In this document: piece by piece, positions 35,845 through 43,682 of the stretch
How positions within the stretch are numbered: the first letter of the stretch is position 1
Layout: each line of letters opens with the position of its first letter
From: an uncultured Clostridia bacterium
GTDB lineage: Bacteria; Bacillota; Clostridia; Christensenellales; Borkfalkiaceae
Assembly (NCBI GenBank): GCA_934247225.1
Contig: CAKQJE010000012.1
Span: 1 to 64,000, forward strand
Length of the DNA: 64,000 nt
Direction of reading: 5' to 3'
Translations under genes and position numbers: made by a program
Notes under the pieces: model-generated
What the model was told of the DNA's origin: nothing
The model's database searches: none
What the model saw: only the letters and a program-made list of their open reading frames with translations

Positions 35845-37053
35845 ATGAAAAAATACGAAGTCGCAATCATAGGCGGAGGCTTTTCGGGGCTTGTTGCCGC
35901 AATCGTTTTGTCGGAGCGTTTCGGCGGCGAAAATATTGCCGTTTTCGAACGGAACGACAGGGTCGGGAAGAAAATTCTCGCCACGGGAAACGGCAGGGGA
36001 AATATCTCCAATTTAAACCTTACCGCGGAGCATTACCATTCCGCAGGCGAAAAAACGAATGCGGCGAACGCAATCGAAAAGTACGGATATAAGTCGATTA
36101 TCGGCTTCTTTTACGATTTGGGAATACCCGTGGCGTATGAGGGCGACAGGGTTTATCCGTCGAGTTTGCAGGCGTCCTCCGTCCTCGATATGATGCGGAT
36201 AAAACTTTCCTTTTTGAAAACCGATATAAAAACCGATTCGGAATGCTCGGAAATAAAAAAAGTCGCGGGCGGATTTTCCGTTTTTACGAAAAGCGGAGAA
36301 TATTTTGCGAAATACGTCGTGTTTGCGGCGGGCGGAAAGGCAGGCAAACAGTACGGCACGGACGGAAAAGCGTTGGGGATTTTAGAAAAGCTCGGCGTTA
36401 AAACAACTCCGCTTTATCCCGCGATCGTTCAACTTAAAACGGAAACGACTTATCTTAAAGGTTTGAAGGGGCTTAAAGAAAAGGCATTGGTAAAAGCTTA
36501 CGACGGCGAAAGGTTTTTAAGCGAATTTTACGGCGACGTGCTTTTCACCGATTACGGCGTGAGCGGAAACGCCGTTTTTTACCTTTCGTCTTATCTCGTC
36601 GGCGCGAAAAATCCCGAAATTTCGGTTTCTTTTACGGACAAAACCGAAAAGGAGCTGTATGATTTCCTTTTAAGAAAAGTAGAAACGATGCCGTATATTT
36701 CGTCCGACGACGTTTTAACGGGCGTTATCAACAAGCAGATAGGCAGAGCGATAGCTAAAAGGTGCGGCGCGGTTGATTTAAGCGAGCGTTCTATAAGAAA
36801 AATCGCGGTTTGCGCCAAGGATTTCAGGCTTAAAGTTACGGGAACGCTCGGGTTCGATTACGCTCAGGTGACAAGGGGCGGCGTTAAGCTCAGCGAGGTT
36901 ACGGACGATCTCCAACTTAAAAAGGCGAAAGGACTTTTCGTTACGGGCGAAGCCCTCGATATAGACGGCGATTGCGGCGGCTACAATCTTCAATGGGCTT
37001 ATTCTTCCGCGATGACGGTTGCGGAAAAAATTTCGGCAAGCAAGCAAAGTTAG
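35845..37053 (+). CDS. FAD-dependent oxidoreductase, BaiN/HI0933 family
   Basis: This is a 402-residue flavoprotein. The N-terminus has the FAD-binding fold (VAIIGGGFSGLVAAIVLSER and an FERNDRVGKKILATGNGRGNISN segment) and the C-terminus has GEALDIDGDCGGYNLQWAYSSA, both diagnostic of the BaiN/HI0933 family. Some members are bile-acid reductases; others have no known substrate, so the role is open. GGAGGG precedes the ATG. The stop codon lies at the start of a large palindrome. Confidence 0.9.
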   Translation: MKKYEVAIIGGGFSGLVAAIVLSERFGGENIAVFERNDRVGKKILATGNGRGNISNLNLTAEHYHSAGEKTNAANAIEKYGYKSIIGFFYDLGIPVAYEGDRVYPSSLQASSVLDMMRIKLSFLKTDIKTDSECSEIKKVAGGFSVFTKSGEYFAKYVVFAAGGKAGKQYGTDGKALGILEKLGVKTTPLYPAIVQLKTETTYLKGLKGLKEKALVKAYDGERFLSEFYGDVLFTDYGVSGNAVFYLSSYLVGAKNPEISVSFTDKTEKELYDFLLRKVETMPYISSDDVLTGVINKQIGRAIAKRCGAVDLSERSIRKIAVCAKDFRLKVTGTLGFDYAQVTRGGVKLSEVTDDLQLKKAKGLFVTGEALDIDGDCGGYNLQWAYSSAMTVAEKISASKQS

Positions 37054-37330
37054 CCGCAGGCGATTGTGTTTGAACCCGCCAAAACGCCGCAATTTTCGCG
37101 CTTTTTGTTAAATTCTCGCTTGAAGTACGTCAAGTACGTCTGCGTTCGCCTTTACCAAAAATCATCGAAAATATCGGCGTTTTGGTTGTCAATTAGTCCT
37201 GCTTTGTGTTTTTAGGCTAAAACAAGGCGCGTGAGCGCGTTAATACTATACGTATAACACGCGAACGCAACGATGTGTTAGTCAAAAACACAATGCAAGA
37301 CCGGGTCCAAACGCAATCGCCTGTGGCTAA
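37050..37330. repeat. Nested palindromic element
   Basis: The outer inverted repeat is 37050-37078 against 37302-37330, 29 bp with three mismatches. Inside the left arm sits a second palindrome, 37079-37184, whose ends are CCAAAACGCCG and CGGCGTTTTGG. Past it, 37196-37218 pairs with 37279-37301 (four or five mismatches), continuing the outer arms. The apparent order is a palindrome of about 50-bp arms with a roughly 117-bp second element inserted at 37079-37195. No open frame of interest lies in it. Confidence 0.8.
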
Positions 37331-37348
37331 GCAGACAGGATAATAAAA

Positions 37349-38866
37349 ATGAAAATCGATAACATAAAATTGCCCGTCACGGCGACGATCGGTGAAGTGA
37401 AACGCGCCGCGCAGAAAAAGTCGGGCATAAAAAACGCCGCATATTTCCGGATCTTAAAAAAGTCTCTGGATGCGAGAGATAAAAGCAATATATATTATGT
37501 ATATAGCGCGGAGATTTCCGAAAAGCCTTTCGGGGATTTGGTTTCGCCGCTTATAAAGCATGCGGAAAAGCCTTGTGAAATTGTTATCGCGGGGTTCGGT
37601 CCCGCAGGCGTTTTCTGCGCGTTATACCTCGCGAGGGCGGGTTATAAGCCGACTGTTTTAGAGCGCGGAAAAAGCGTCGACGAAAGACAGAAGTCGGTCT
37701 ATAAGTTCGTAAACGACGGTTTTTTGGATCCAAACAGCAACATTCAGTTCGGTGAAGGCGGAGCGGGGACGTTCTCGGACGGTAAACTTAATACAGGGAT
37801 CGGAAGCCCGCTTATAAAAACGATTTTGCACGATTTCGTTTCTCACGGAGCGCCCGAAGATATAGAGTACCTCGCCAAACCGCATATCGGCAGCGACAAG
37901 CTGCCGTCGACGATAAAGAGTATGCGCGAGGAGATAGAACGGCTCGGCGGAAAGATATTGTTTTCGCATAAACTCGAAAAAATCAACGCTGTAAACGGCA
38001 AAGTCGTTTCGGTTGTCGTAAACGGCAAAGAAATGAAAGCCGACGCAGTCGTTCTCGCGATAGGACACAGTGCGAGAGATACTTTTTCGGAGCTTTTAAC
38101 GGAAGGCGTGCCTATGGAAAGAAAAGCGTTTGCGATGGGCGTGAGAATAGAGCATAAACGCCGCGATATAGATATCGCGCAGTACGGCCCGAAATTCGCT
38201 TCACTTCTTCCCGCGGCGGATTACAGACTTGCGAGTCATAAAGGCGACAGGGGCGTGTTCACGTTCTGTATGTGTCCCGGCGGTTACGTTATGCCTGCCG
38301 CTTCCGAAGAAAATATGGTTGTCACAAACGGGATGAGCCTTTACGCGAGAGACGGCGAAAACTCGAACAGTGCGGTTTTGTGCGAAGTTTATCCCACGGA
38401 TTTTGCGGAGGGAATTCTCGGCGGAGTGGAACTTCAACGTCGGCTCGAAAGTGCGGCTTTCCGCCTTGGCGGAGGAGACTTCAAAGCGCCCGTGCAGACT
38501 TTGGGCGACTTCTTTTCGGGGTGCCGTTCGGACAGGCTTTTTGCCGTTAAACCGACTTATAGCCGCGGATATGAGCTTTCCGACCTTAACGAAGGCTTGC
38601 CGAAATTTATATCCGAAAACTTAAAAATCGGCATAAAAGATATGGGCGGAAGGCTGAAAGGTTTCGATAGCTTTGAGGCTGTTATCACGGGCTTCGAGAC
38701 GAGGTCGTCCTGTCCTCTGAGAATAACCCGCGGCGACAATCTGGAAAGCGTCGGCGTGGAAAACCTTTACCCTTGCGGAGAGGGATGCGGCTATGCGGGC
38801 GGAATAATGAGCGCGGCGGCGGACGGAATAAAAGTCGCGATAAAAATCGGCGAAAAGTTCTCTTAA
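37349..38866 (+). CDS. FAD-dependent dehydrogenase (COG2509-type)
   Basis: This is a 505-residue flavoprotein related to uncharacterised NAD-utilising dehydrogenases. It has a short N-terminal domain, then an FAD-binding Rossmann motif IVIAGFGPAGVFCALYLARAG (about residues 78-97) and an NIQFGEGGAGTFSDGKLNTG motif, ending in a GEGCGYAGGIMSAAADG motif that closes the FAD site. These are typical of the COG2509 group, whose substrate is unknown. It follows another FAD enzyme with only the palindrome between. Confidence 0.9.
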   Translation: MKIDNIKLPVTATIGEVKRAAQKKSGIKNAAYFRILKKSLDARDKSNIYYVYSAEISEKPFGDLVSPLIKHAEKPCEIVIAGFGPAGVFCALYLARAGYKPTVLERGKSVDERQKSVYKFVNDGFLDPNSNIQFGEGGAGTFSDGKLNTGIGSPLIKTILHDFVSHGAPEDIEYLAKPHIGSDKLPSTIKSMREEIERLGGKILFSHKLEKINAVNGKVVSVVVNGKEMKADAVVLAIGHSARDTFSELLTEGVPMERKAFAMGVRIEHKRRDIDIAQYGPKFASLLPAADYRLASHKGDRGVFTFCMCPGGYVMPAASEENMVVTNGMSLYARDGENSNSAVLCEVYPTDFAEGILGGVELQRRLESAAFRLGGGDFKAPVQTLGDFFSGCRSDRLFAVKPTYSRGYELSDLNEGLPKFISENLKIGIKDMGGRLKGFDSFEAVITGFETRSSCPLRITRGDNLESVGVENLYPCGEGCGYAGGIMSAAADGIKVAIKIGEKFS

Positions 38867-38930
38867 AAAGATTTTTTGAAAAATTTTTAAGGAAAATCCG
38901 ATCTCGAAAACAAAAAATAATTTGAAAATT

Positions 38931-38959
38931 AGCCGAAATAGACGATTTCGGCTTTTTTT
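38931..38959 (+). terminator. Terminator after the FAD dehydrogenase gene
   Basis: A perfect nine-base stem AGCCGAAAT/ATTTCGGCT with a five-base loop is followed by six T residues. Confidence 0.92.
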
Positions 38960-38961
38960 GT

Positions 38962-38990
38962 TTTACTTTTTTAAAAATTTACTATATAAT
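38962..38990 (+). promoter_or_regulatory. Promoter for the MBL hydrolase gene
   Basis: TTTACT (38962-38967) and TATAAT (38985-38990) are separated by 17 bp, starting two bases after the terminator T-tract. Confidence 0.65.
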
Positions 38991-39117
38991 GTATTGTGCT
39001 TAATTATGATACGCGCCCGCGCACGCACACAAGGCGCATGGGGAAACGTTACGAACGCGAAAAACGTTGTAAACGTGCTTGGGCGGATTGATTTTTATTT
39101 CATTTTCGGGAGTTTTT

Positions 39118-39732
39118 ATGAAAATCGAATATCTCGGACATTCGTCGTTTTTTTTGCAGGGAAAAGATAAAAGCGTAGTAACCGACCCGTTTAACGGAAT
39201 AGGTTTCGATTTAAAAAGGGTGACGTGCGATTACTGTACCGTTTCGCACGAACATTTCGATCATAATTTTACGTCCGGCGTGAACGCGAAGAAGATCGTT
39301 ACTTTAAGCGAGGACGGATTTCTCGCGATAGACTCTTACCACGACCCGCGTCTCGGCGCGCTTCGCGGCGAAAATCGCATTTTCGTTTTCGAAATCGACG
39401 GAATAAGGTTTTGCCATATGGGCGATATCGGGGAGTATTTCACCGACAGGCTCGTGGAAGAAATCGGAGAAATAGACGTCTTGTTTATCCCCGTCGGAGG
39501 GAATTACACGATCGGCGGAGCGGAAGCGGCTAAATACGCGCAGGCGATAAAAGCAAAAATCACCGTTCCGATGCACTATAAAACCAAAAGATCGGAAATC
39601 GATATTTCGGACGCGAGCGATTTTTTAAGGCGTATGCCCGGAGTTACGAAAGTTTCCAACCCGATCGAAATCACGAAAGAGACTTTGCCCGAATACGAAA
39701 GCGTTTACGTTTTCGCGGACGATAATTTTTAA
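39118..39732 (+). CDS. MBL-fold metal-dependent hydrolase
   Basis: This 204-residue metallo-beta-lactamase-fold protein begins MKIEYLGHSSF and has SHEHFDHN (first metal site), CHMGD (aspartate and histidine) and a late PMHYKT histidine, fitting the UPF0173/YtkL-like branch. The ATG at 39118 is preceded by CGGGAG; an in-frame start at 39079 adds a hydrophobic stretch not seen in the family. Substrate unknown. Its last codons are copied in degenerate repeats after the stop codon. Confidence 0.85.
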   Translation: MKIEYLGHSSFFLQGKDKSVVTDPFNGIGFDLKRVTCDYCTVSHEHFDHNFTSGVNAKKIVTLSEDGFLAIDSYHDPRLGALRGENRIFVFEIDGIRFCHMGDIGEYFTDRLVEEIGEIDVLFIPVGGNYTIGGAEAAKYAQAIKAKITVPMHYKTKRSEIDISDASDFLRRMPGVTKVSNPIEITKETLPEYESVYVFADDNF

Positions 39733-39804
39733 GCGAACGACGATTTTTAATCGGAAGATAATTTTTCAATCGGGCGATAATTTTTAATCAGAAGAATAAT
39801 TTCG
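39715..39804 (+). repeat. Degenerate 18-19-bp tandem units at the MBL gene 3' end
   Basis: Units at 39715-39732, 39733-39750, 39751-39769, 39770-39787 and a decayed fifth copy share a GATAATTTTTAA core. The first unit encodes ADDNF and the stop codon. Three units are exactly 18 bp, that is, six codons. Confidence 0.8.
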
Positions 39805-39864
39805 ACAGACAATTTCGAAAATTTTTAAAGAATAAATAAAAGATATTTTTTGAGAGGTGACCAT

Positions 39865-41364
39865 ATGGCTTTAAACACCACTACGACCAACTATACGGAA
39901 GAATACCTGAAAGCAAAGAGCATTTACGATCTCAGAAGAATTCTGAGAAGTTTAGGCGGAGTGCCCGGGGGAAAGGGAAAAGCGGAACTCATATCGGACG
40001 TTTTATCCATTCAGCAAAACATACTCGTGCCTAAACGCAGCGCGAGGGGGAGAAAACCGCTCGAAATGAAGGAGTACGCCGACAATTTCGAAAAGAACGT
40101 GCTTAGCGGAAGCGGAGAAGGACAAACCGCCGAACCTTCCGAGCCTTTCCGCGATAAAACAGAAATTTCCGAAAACAATCTTATGGAGAATATCGGGCGT
40201 TCGAGTTTTTCCGACGTAGAAAAAAAAGAAGTGCCGGCTGCGATCGACGAAAGGGCGGAAGGCGTTTTGGAGCTTCATCCGGACGGCTACGGATTTTTAA
40301 GAGCCGCCAATTACGAATGTACGACGAAAGACGTTTTCGTCGCGAGACCGCTCGTTAAACAATTCGGACTCAGAAGAGGCGATTTTATCGTCGGCACGAG
40401 CGCGAAACTTCGCGAAACGGGCGCGGCGGCTCTTCGCACGGTTTATTCCGTGAACGGGCAGCTCCCGGAAAGGCTTTTCCGTCGCCCGAATTTCGACGAT
40501 CTCACCGCAAGATACCCCATGGAGAGATTTACGCTCGAAAAAAAGGACGCCGAGGACGATCTTTCTATAAGAAGCATGGATCTTTTCTGTCCGATAGGTA
40601 AAGGGCAGAGAGGACTTATCGTCGCGCCGCCCAAAGCGGGAAAAACCACTCTTTTGAAAAAAATAGCAAACTCGATAGGCGACAATTATCCCACCGCGCA
40701 TCTGATAACCCTTCTTATCGACGAAAGACCCGAAGAAGTTACCGATATGCGCGAAAGCGTTAAAGGCGAAGTCGTTTATTCCACTTTCGACGAAACCGCG
40801 GAACATCATATCAAAGTTTCCGAACTTGTAATGTGGAGAGCAAAAAGGCTTGCCGAACTCGGCAAGGACGTGGTTATTCTTCTCGATTCGCTCACAAAGC
40901 TTGCGAGAGCGTACAATTCCACCGTGCCGTCTTCGGGCAAAATATTGTCGGGCGGTATCGATCCGATAGCTTTGCAGCCGTCCAAGAAATTTTTCGGCGC
41001 GGCGAGAAATATCGACAAAGGCGGAAGCCTGACGATAATCGCGACCGTACTCGTCGAAACGGGTTCGAGAATGGACGACGTTATCTACGAGGAGTTCAAA
41101 GGCACGGGCAATATGGAACTTATGCTTTCCCGTCAGCTTTCCGAACGCAGAATTTTCCCCGCAATCGATTTGTACAAATCGGGAACGAGAAAGGACGAAC
41201 TTTTATTGTCGAAAGCCGAACTCGATTGCGCATATTCGTTAAGAAGACTTCTCGCCGAAGATAAAAACGCAAGCGAGAACGTCCTCGATATGCTGATGAA
41301 ATGCCCCGACAACGCGGAATTCGTAAAACGCGTACCCGAGTGGATAAAGCTCGCGAGAAAATAA
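39865..41364 (+). CDS. rho: Transcription termination factor Rho
   Basis: This is a hexameric RNA helicase that ends transcription. The 499-residue protein has an N-terminal Rho_N segment (KSIYDLRRILRSLG), a charged linker, the cold-shock-like RNA-binding domain (GVLELHPDGYGFLR, residues ~133-146) and a RecA-like ATPase domain with Walker A APPKAGKTT (about residue 254), LLIDERPEEVTDM and VILLDSLTKLARAYN. GAGAGGTGA precedes the ATG at 39865; a TTG at 39850 is in frame but less likely. Convergent with the C26 peptidase gene; only a weak hairpin lies between. Confidence 0.97.
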   Translation: MALNTTTTNYTEEYLKAKSIYDLRRILRSLGGVPGGKGKAELISDVLSIQQNILVPKRSARGRKPLEMKEYADNFEKNVLSGSGEGQTAEPSEPFRDKTEISENNLMENIGRSSFSDVEKKEVPAAIDERAEGVLELHPDGYGFLRAANYECTTKDVFVARPLVKQFGLRRGDFIVGTSAKLRETGAAALRTVYSVNGQLPERLFRRPNFDDLTARYPMERFTLEKKDAEDDLSIRSMDLFCPIGKGQRGLIVAPPKAGKTTLLKKIANSIGDNYPTAHLITLLIDERPEEVTDMRESVKGEVVYSTFDETAEHHIKVSELVMWRAKRLAELGKDVVILLDSLTKLARAYNSTVPSSGKILSGGIDPIALQPSKKFFGAARNIDKGGSLTIIATVLVETGSRMDDVIYEEFKGTGNMELMLSRQLSERRIFPAIDLYKSGTRKDELLLSKAELDCAYSLRRLLAEDKNASENVLDMLMKCPDNAEFVKRVPEWIKLARK

Positions 41365-41400
41365 GCGGCGTTTTCGGCTGACAAAGCTCGCGAAAAAAAC
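41346..41400 (+). repeat. Second copy of the rho 3' end
   Basis: AAAGCTCGCGAGAAAATAA (41346-41364), which contains the rho stop codon, recurs with small changes at 41383-41400 (AAAGCTCGCGAAAAAAAC). Confidence 0.7.
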
Positions 41401-41437
41401 AAACGAACGATCACGGAACTTTGTTCCGCAAAAAATT

Positions 41438-42106
41438 TCAACGATAAACAGAAATCAATTTTTTAAACTCGCCGAAAACCTTTTCCGTCGCAAAGCGGGA
41501 AAGTCTTTCGGGGTGAAACTGAACGCAGATAATATTATCCCGATAAACGGCGGCTTCCGCCGTCAGATCGGGCGCAACGGATAACAGGCTCGCGGCGTCC
41601 GGTAAATCGCAAACGGCTTGGCGATGGCAGGAATTGACTTCTTCGAACTCGCCGAAAATTTCCCCCGCGGAAGAAACGGGGTGATAAATATCTTGTTTGC
41701 CCATATGACCGCTCACGCATTTAAGCGTTCCGCCGAAAAACACGTTCACGAGCTGAAAACCGCGGCAGATTGCCAGAACGGGCTTGTTTTTTCGAATAAA
41801 TCGGTATAAAATGTTGAATTCAAGCTTGTCTTTGACGAAATTAACGTTAAAACATTCGATTTCATCGCCGCAAAAGCCGTAATAAGCGGGGAGAACGTCT
41901 CCGCCGCCGATCAGAAGCAAACCGCCGTAATCGTCGGCGTTTTCGGGAGAAAGCGAAAAATCGTAACCGAGACCGACGGCGTTTAAGGCGTCGGTGTAAG
42001 TTTTCGGCGGATTTTCGCTCGCGATAAGAACTTTTCGTGGTTTGTCGGCAGAATAAATCCGATCGGAATACGTGGTAACGGGTGGAGTAATCAAAGGTTT
42101 TTTCAT
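41438..42106 (-). CDS. Gamma-glutamyl hydrolase-type class I glutamine amidotransferase (peptidase C26)
   Basis: This 222-residue protein has the PuuD-like fold. Cys114 in AICRGFQL is the nucleophile, and His198 and Glu200 in QFHPE complete the triad. LIGGGDVLPAYYG is the usual N-terminal oxyanion-region motif. Relatives hydrolyse gamma-glutamyl-GABA or related compounds; the actual substrate is unknown. Convergent with rho and divergent from mtnN. Confidence 0.85.
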   Translation of the reverse strand: MKKPLITPPVTTYSDRIYSADKPRKVLIASENPPKTYTDALNAVGLGYDFSLSPENADDYGGLLLIGGGDVLPAYYGFCGDEIECFNVNFVKDKLEFNILYRFIRKNKPVLAICRGFQLVNVFFGGTLKCVSGHMGKQDIYHPVSSAGEIFGEFEEVNSCHRQAVCDLPDAASLLSVAPDLTAEAAVYRDNIICVQFHPERLSRFATEKVFGEFKKLISVYR

Positions 42107-42146
42107 ACGATATATTATTATATAAATTTTTCAAAAAAGGTGACAG

Positions 42147-42830
42147 ATGAAAAGGATAGGAATGGTTATCGCTTTGGAAGAGGAGCTTGCTTCTTTTCTG
42201 AAAAAGCAGACCGTAGACATAAAAGAAAAACACGTCGGAGCGTTCAAGGTTCTCGAATTTAAGCTCGGGAACTGCGACGTGACGTGCGTTAAATCGGGCG
42301 TCGGCGAAATTTTCGCGGCGGCGGCTACTCAGTATATCATCACGACGGTTAAACCCGACGCGATAATAAACTTCGGCGTTTGCGGAAGCTTAACGACCGA
42401 CCTTAAAGTTGAAAAAGTCGCGCTCGTTAAGGGCGTGGTTCATTACGGTTTCGATACGTCTGAGATAGACAACGTCGAAGTCGGCAGATACGAGCAGTTC
42501 GACAGCACGGTTATCCCGTGCGACGAAACGCTTCTTAAAAAAGCCCGCGAAGTCTCGGACGAAAAACTTCCCGAGGTCATTTGCGCTTCCGCGGATAAAT
42601 TCGTGGCGGATAACGCCGAAAAGAAAAACCTTCGCAAAAAATACGGCGCGTCGATTTGCGAAATGGAAAGCGCGGGCGTGCTTATAACCTGCAAAAACGC
42701 AGGCGTTCCCTGCCTTATAGTGAAAGCCGTGTCGGACGGCGAGGGCGGAGCGGAAGAGTTCAACGAGCTTGTTCACACCGCTTCCGAAAAGTACGTCAAC
42801 CTTATCGGCAAGCTTTGCGAAGATTTGTAA
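42147..42830 (+). CDS. mtnN: 5'-methylthioadenosine/S-adenosylhomocysteine nucleosidase
   Basis: This cleaves adenine from methylthioadenosine and S-adenosylhomocysteine, recycling the products of methylation. The 227-residue protein begins with MIALEEE-type residues (MVIALEEELAS), has IINFGVCGSL for the active-site loop, a CEMESAG motif with the substrate-binding glutamate, and VKAVSDGEGG with the catalytic aspartate. AGGTGACAG precedes the ATG. A copy of its 3' end follows. Confidence 0.93.
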   Translation: MKRIGMVIALEEELASFLKKQTVDIKEKHVGAFKVLEFKLGNCDVTCVKSGVGEIFAAAATQYIITTVKPDAIINFGVCGSLTTDLKVEKVALVKGVVHYGFDTSEIDNVEVGRYEQFDSTVIPCDETLLKKAREVSDEKLPEVICASADKFVADNAEKKNLRKKYGASICEMESAGVLITCKNAGVPCLIVKAVSDGEGGAEEFNELVHTASEKYVNLIGKLCEDL

Positions 42831-42859
42831 AAACGGCGGTTAAAAGCGGCGATTTGTAA
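42817..42859 (+). repeat. Second copy of the mtnN 3' end
   Basis: GCGAAGATTTGTAA (42817-42830), which contains the stop codon, recurs at 42846-42859 as GCGGCGATTTGTAA (12 of 14 matching). Confidence 0.6.
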
Positions 42860-42890
42860 TAAAAAAACCGTAAAAAACGATACTTTAAAT

Positions 42891-43667
42891 ATGAAGAACA
42901 AAAACAAACGCAAACTCGGTCTCGCGCTCGGCAGCGGCGGGGCGAGAGGAATGGCTCTTTTAGGCGCGCTCAAAGCGCTCGAAGAGGAGAATATAGAATT
43001 CGATATCGTCGCGGGGACGAGCATAGGCAGCGTTATCGGCGCGCTTTACGCGAAAGGTTACACCGTAGGGGATATGCTGAGGCTCAAAGAGTCTCTGGGC
43101 GTGAGCGATCCGCAGAATATCCTGCTTTTTTATCTCGGCGGCACGGGGCTTGTCGGCATTATGCGGCGCGTAACGGGCGGAGCTTATTTCGACGATCTCG
43201 TAAAGCCTTTCAGGGCGATAGCGACAGACCTTTTAAGCGGCGAAGAAGTGGTTATGGGCGCGGGCGAAGTGTCAACGGCGATAGCTGCTTCGAGCGCGAT
43301 TCCTCCGGCGTTCAGACCTGTTTTAAGAGACGGGCGGCGGCTTGTGGACGGGGCGTATGTAAACAGCGTTCCCGCGGACGTCGTGAAATCGCTCGGCGCG
43401 GAGAGAATACTCGGCATAGACCTCGGGAAAGAGACCGACACCAATCAGAACATCAAAAAGGCTCTCGACGAGCTTTATCCCGAAAACGGCGTAAAACTCG
43501 GAAAAAAGAGCGTTCAGGGATACTCTTTTTCCGATTTTGTTTTAGCGCCCGATCTTAAAGATATTTCGGGAGCGGATATAACCAAACTTGACAAAATGTA
43601 CGAAATCGGTTATGAAGAAGCGGTAAAAAATATGAGCTATATAAAAGCCGCGCTCGAAATAGAATAA
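42891..43667 (+). CDS. Patatin-like phospholipase
   Basis: This is a 258-residue protein of the RssA/YlbK-type patatin group. It has the oxyanion loop LALGSGGARGMALLG (about residues 11-25), the GTSIGS serine motif with Ser44, and the DGAYVNSVPAD segment with the catalytic aspartate near residue 154. It is likely to act on lipid acyl esters. It precedes the AroA-like fusion gene by 15 bases, so they probably share a transcript. Confidence 0.9.
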   Translation: MKNKNKRKLGLALGSGGARGMALLGALKALEEENIEFDIVAGTSIGSVIGALYAKGYTVGDMLRLKESLGVSDPQNILLFYLGGTGLVGIMRRVTGGAYFDDLVKPFRAIATDLLSGEEVVMGAGEVSTAIAASSAIPPAFRPVLRDGRRLVDGAYVNSVPADVVKSLGAERILGIDLGKETDTNQNIKKALDELYPENGVKLGKKSVQGYSFSDFVLAPDLKDISGADITKLDKMYEIGYEEAVKNMSYIKAALEIE

Positions 43668-43682
43668 CCGTCGGACGATAAT

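Noticed and set aside
41411..41430. Rho-gene terminator at the CGGAAC/GTTCCG hairpin
   Set aside because: The stem is only six bases and is followed by A residues, so it is not a credible intrinsic terminator.
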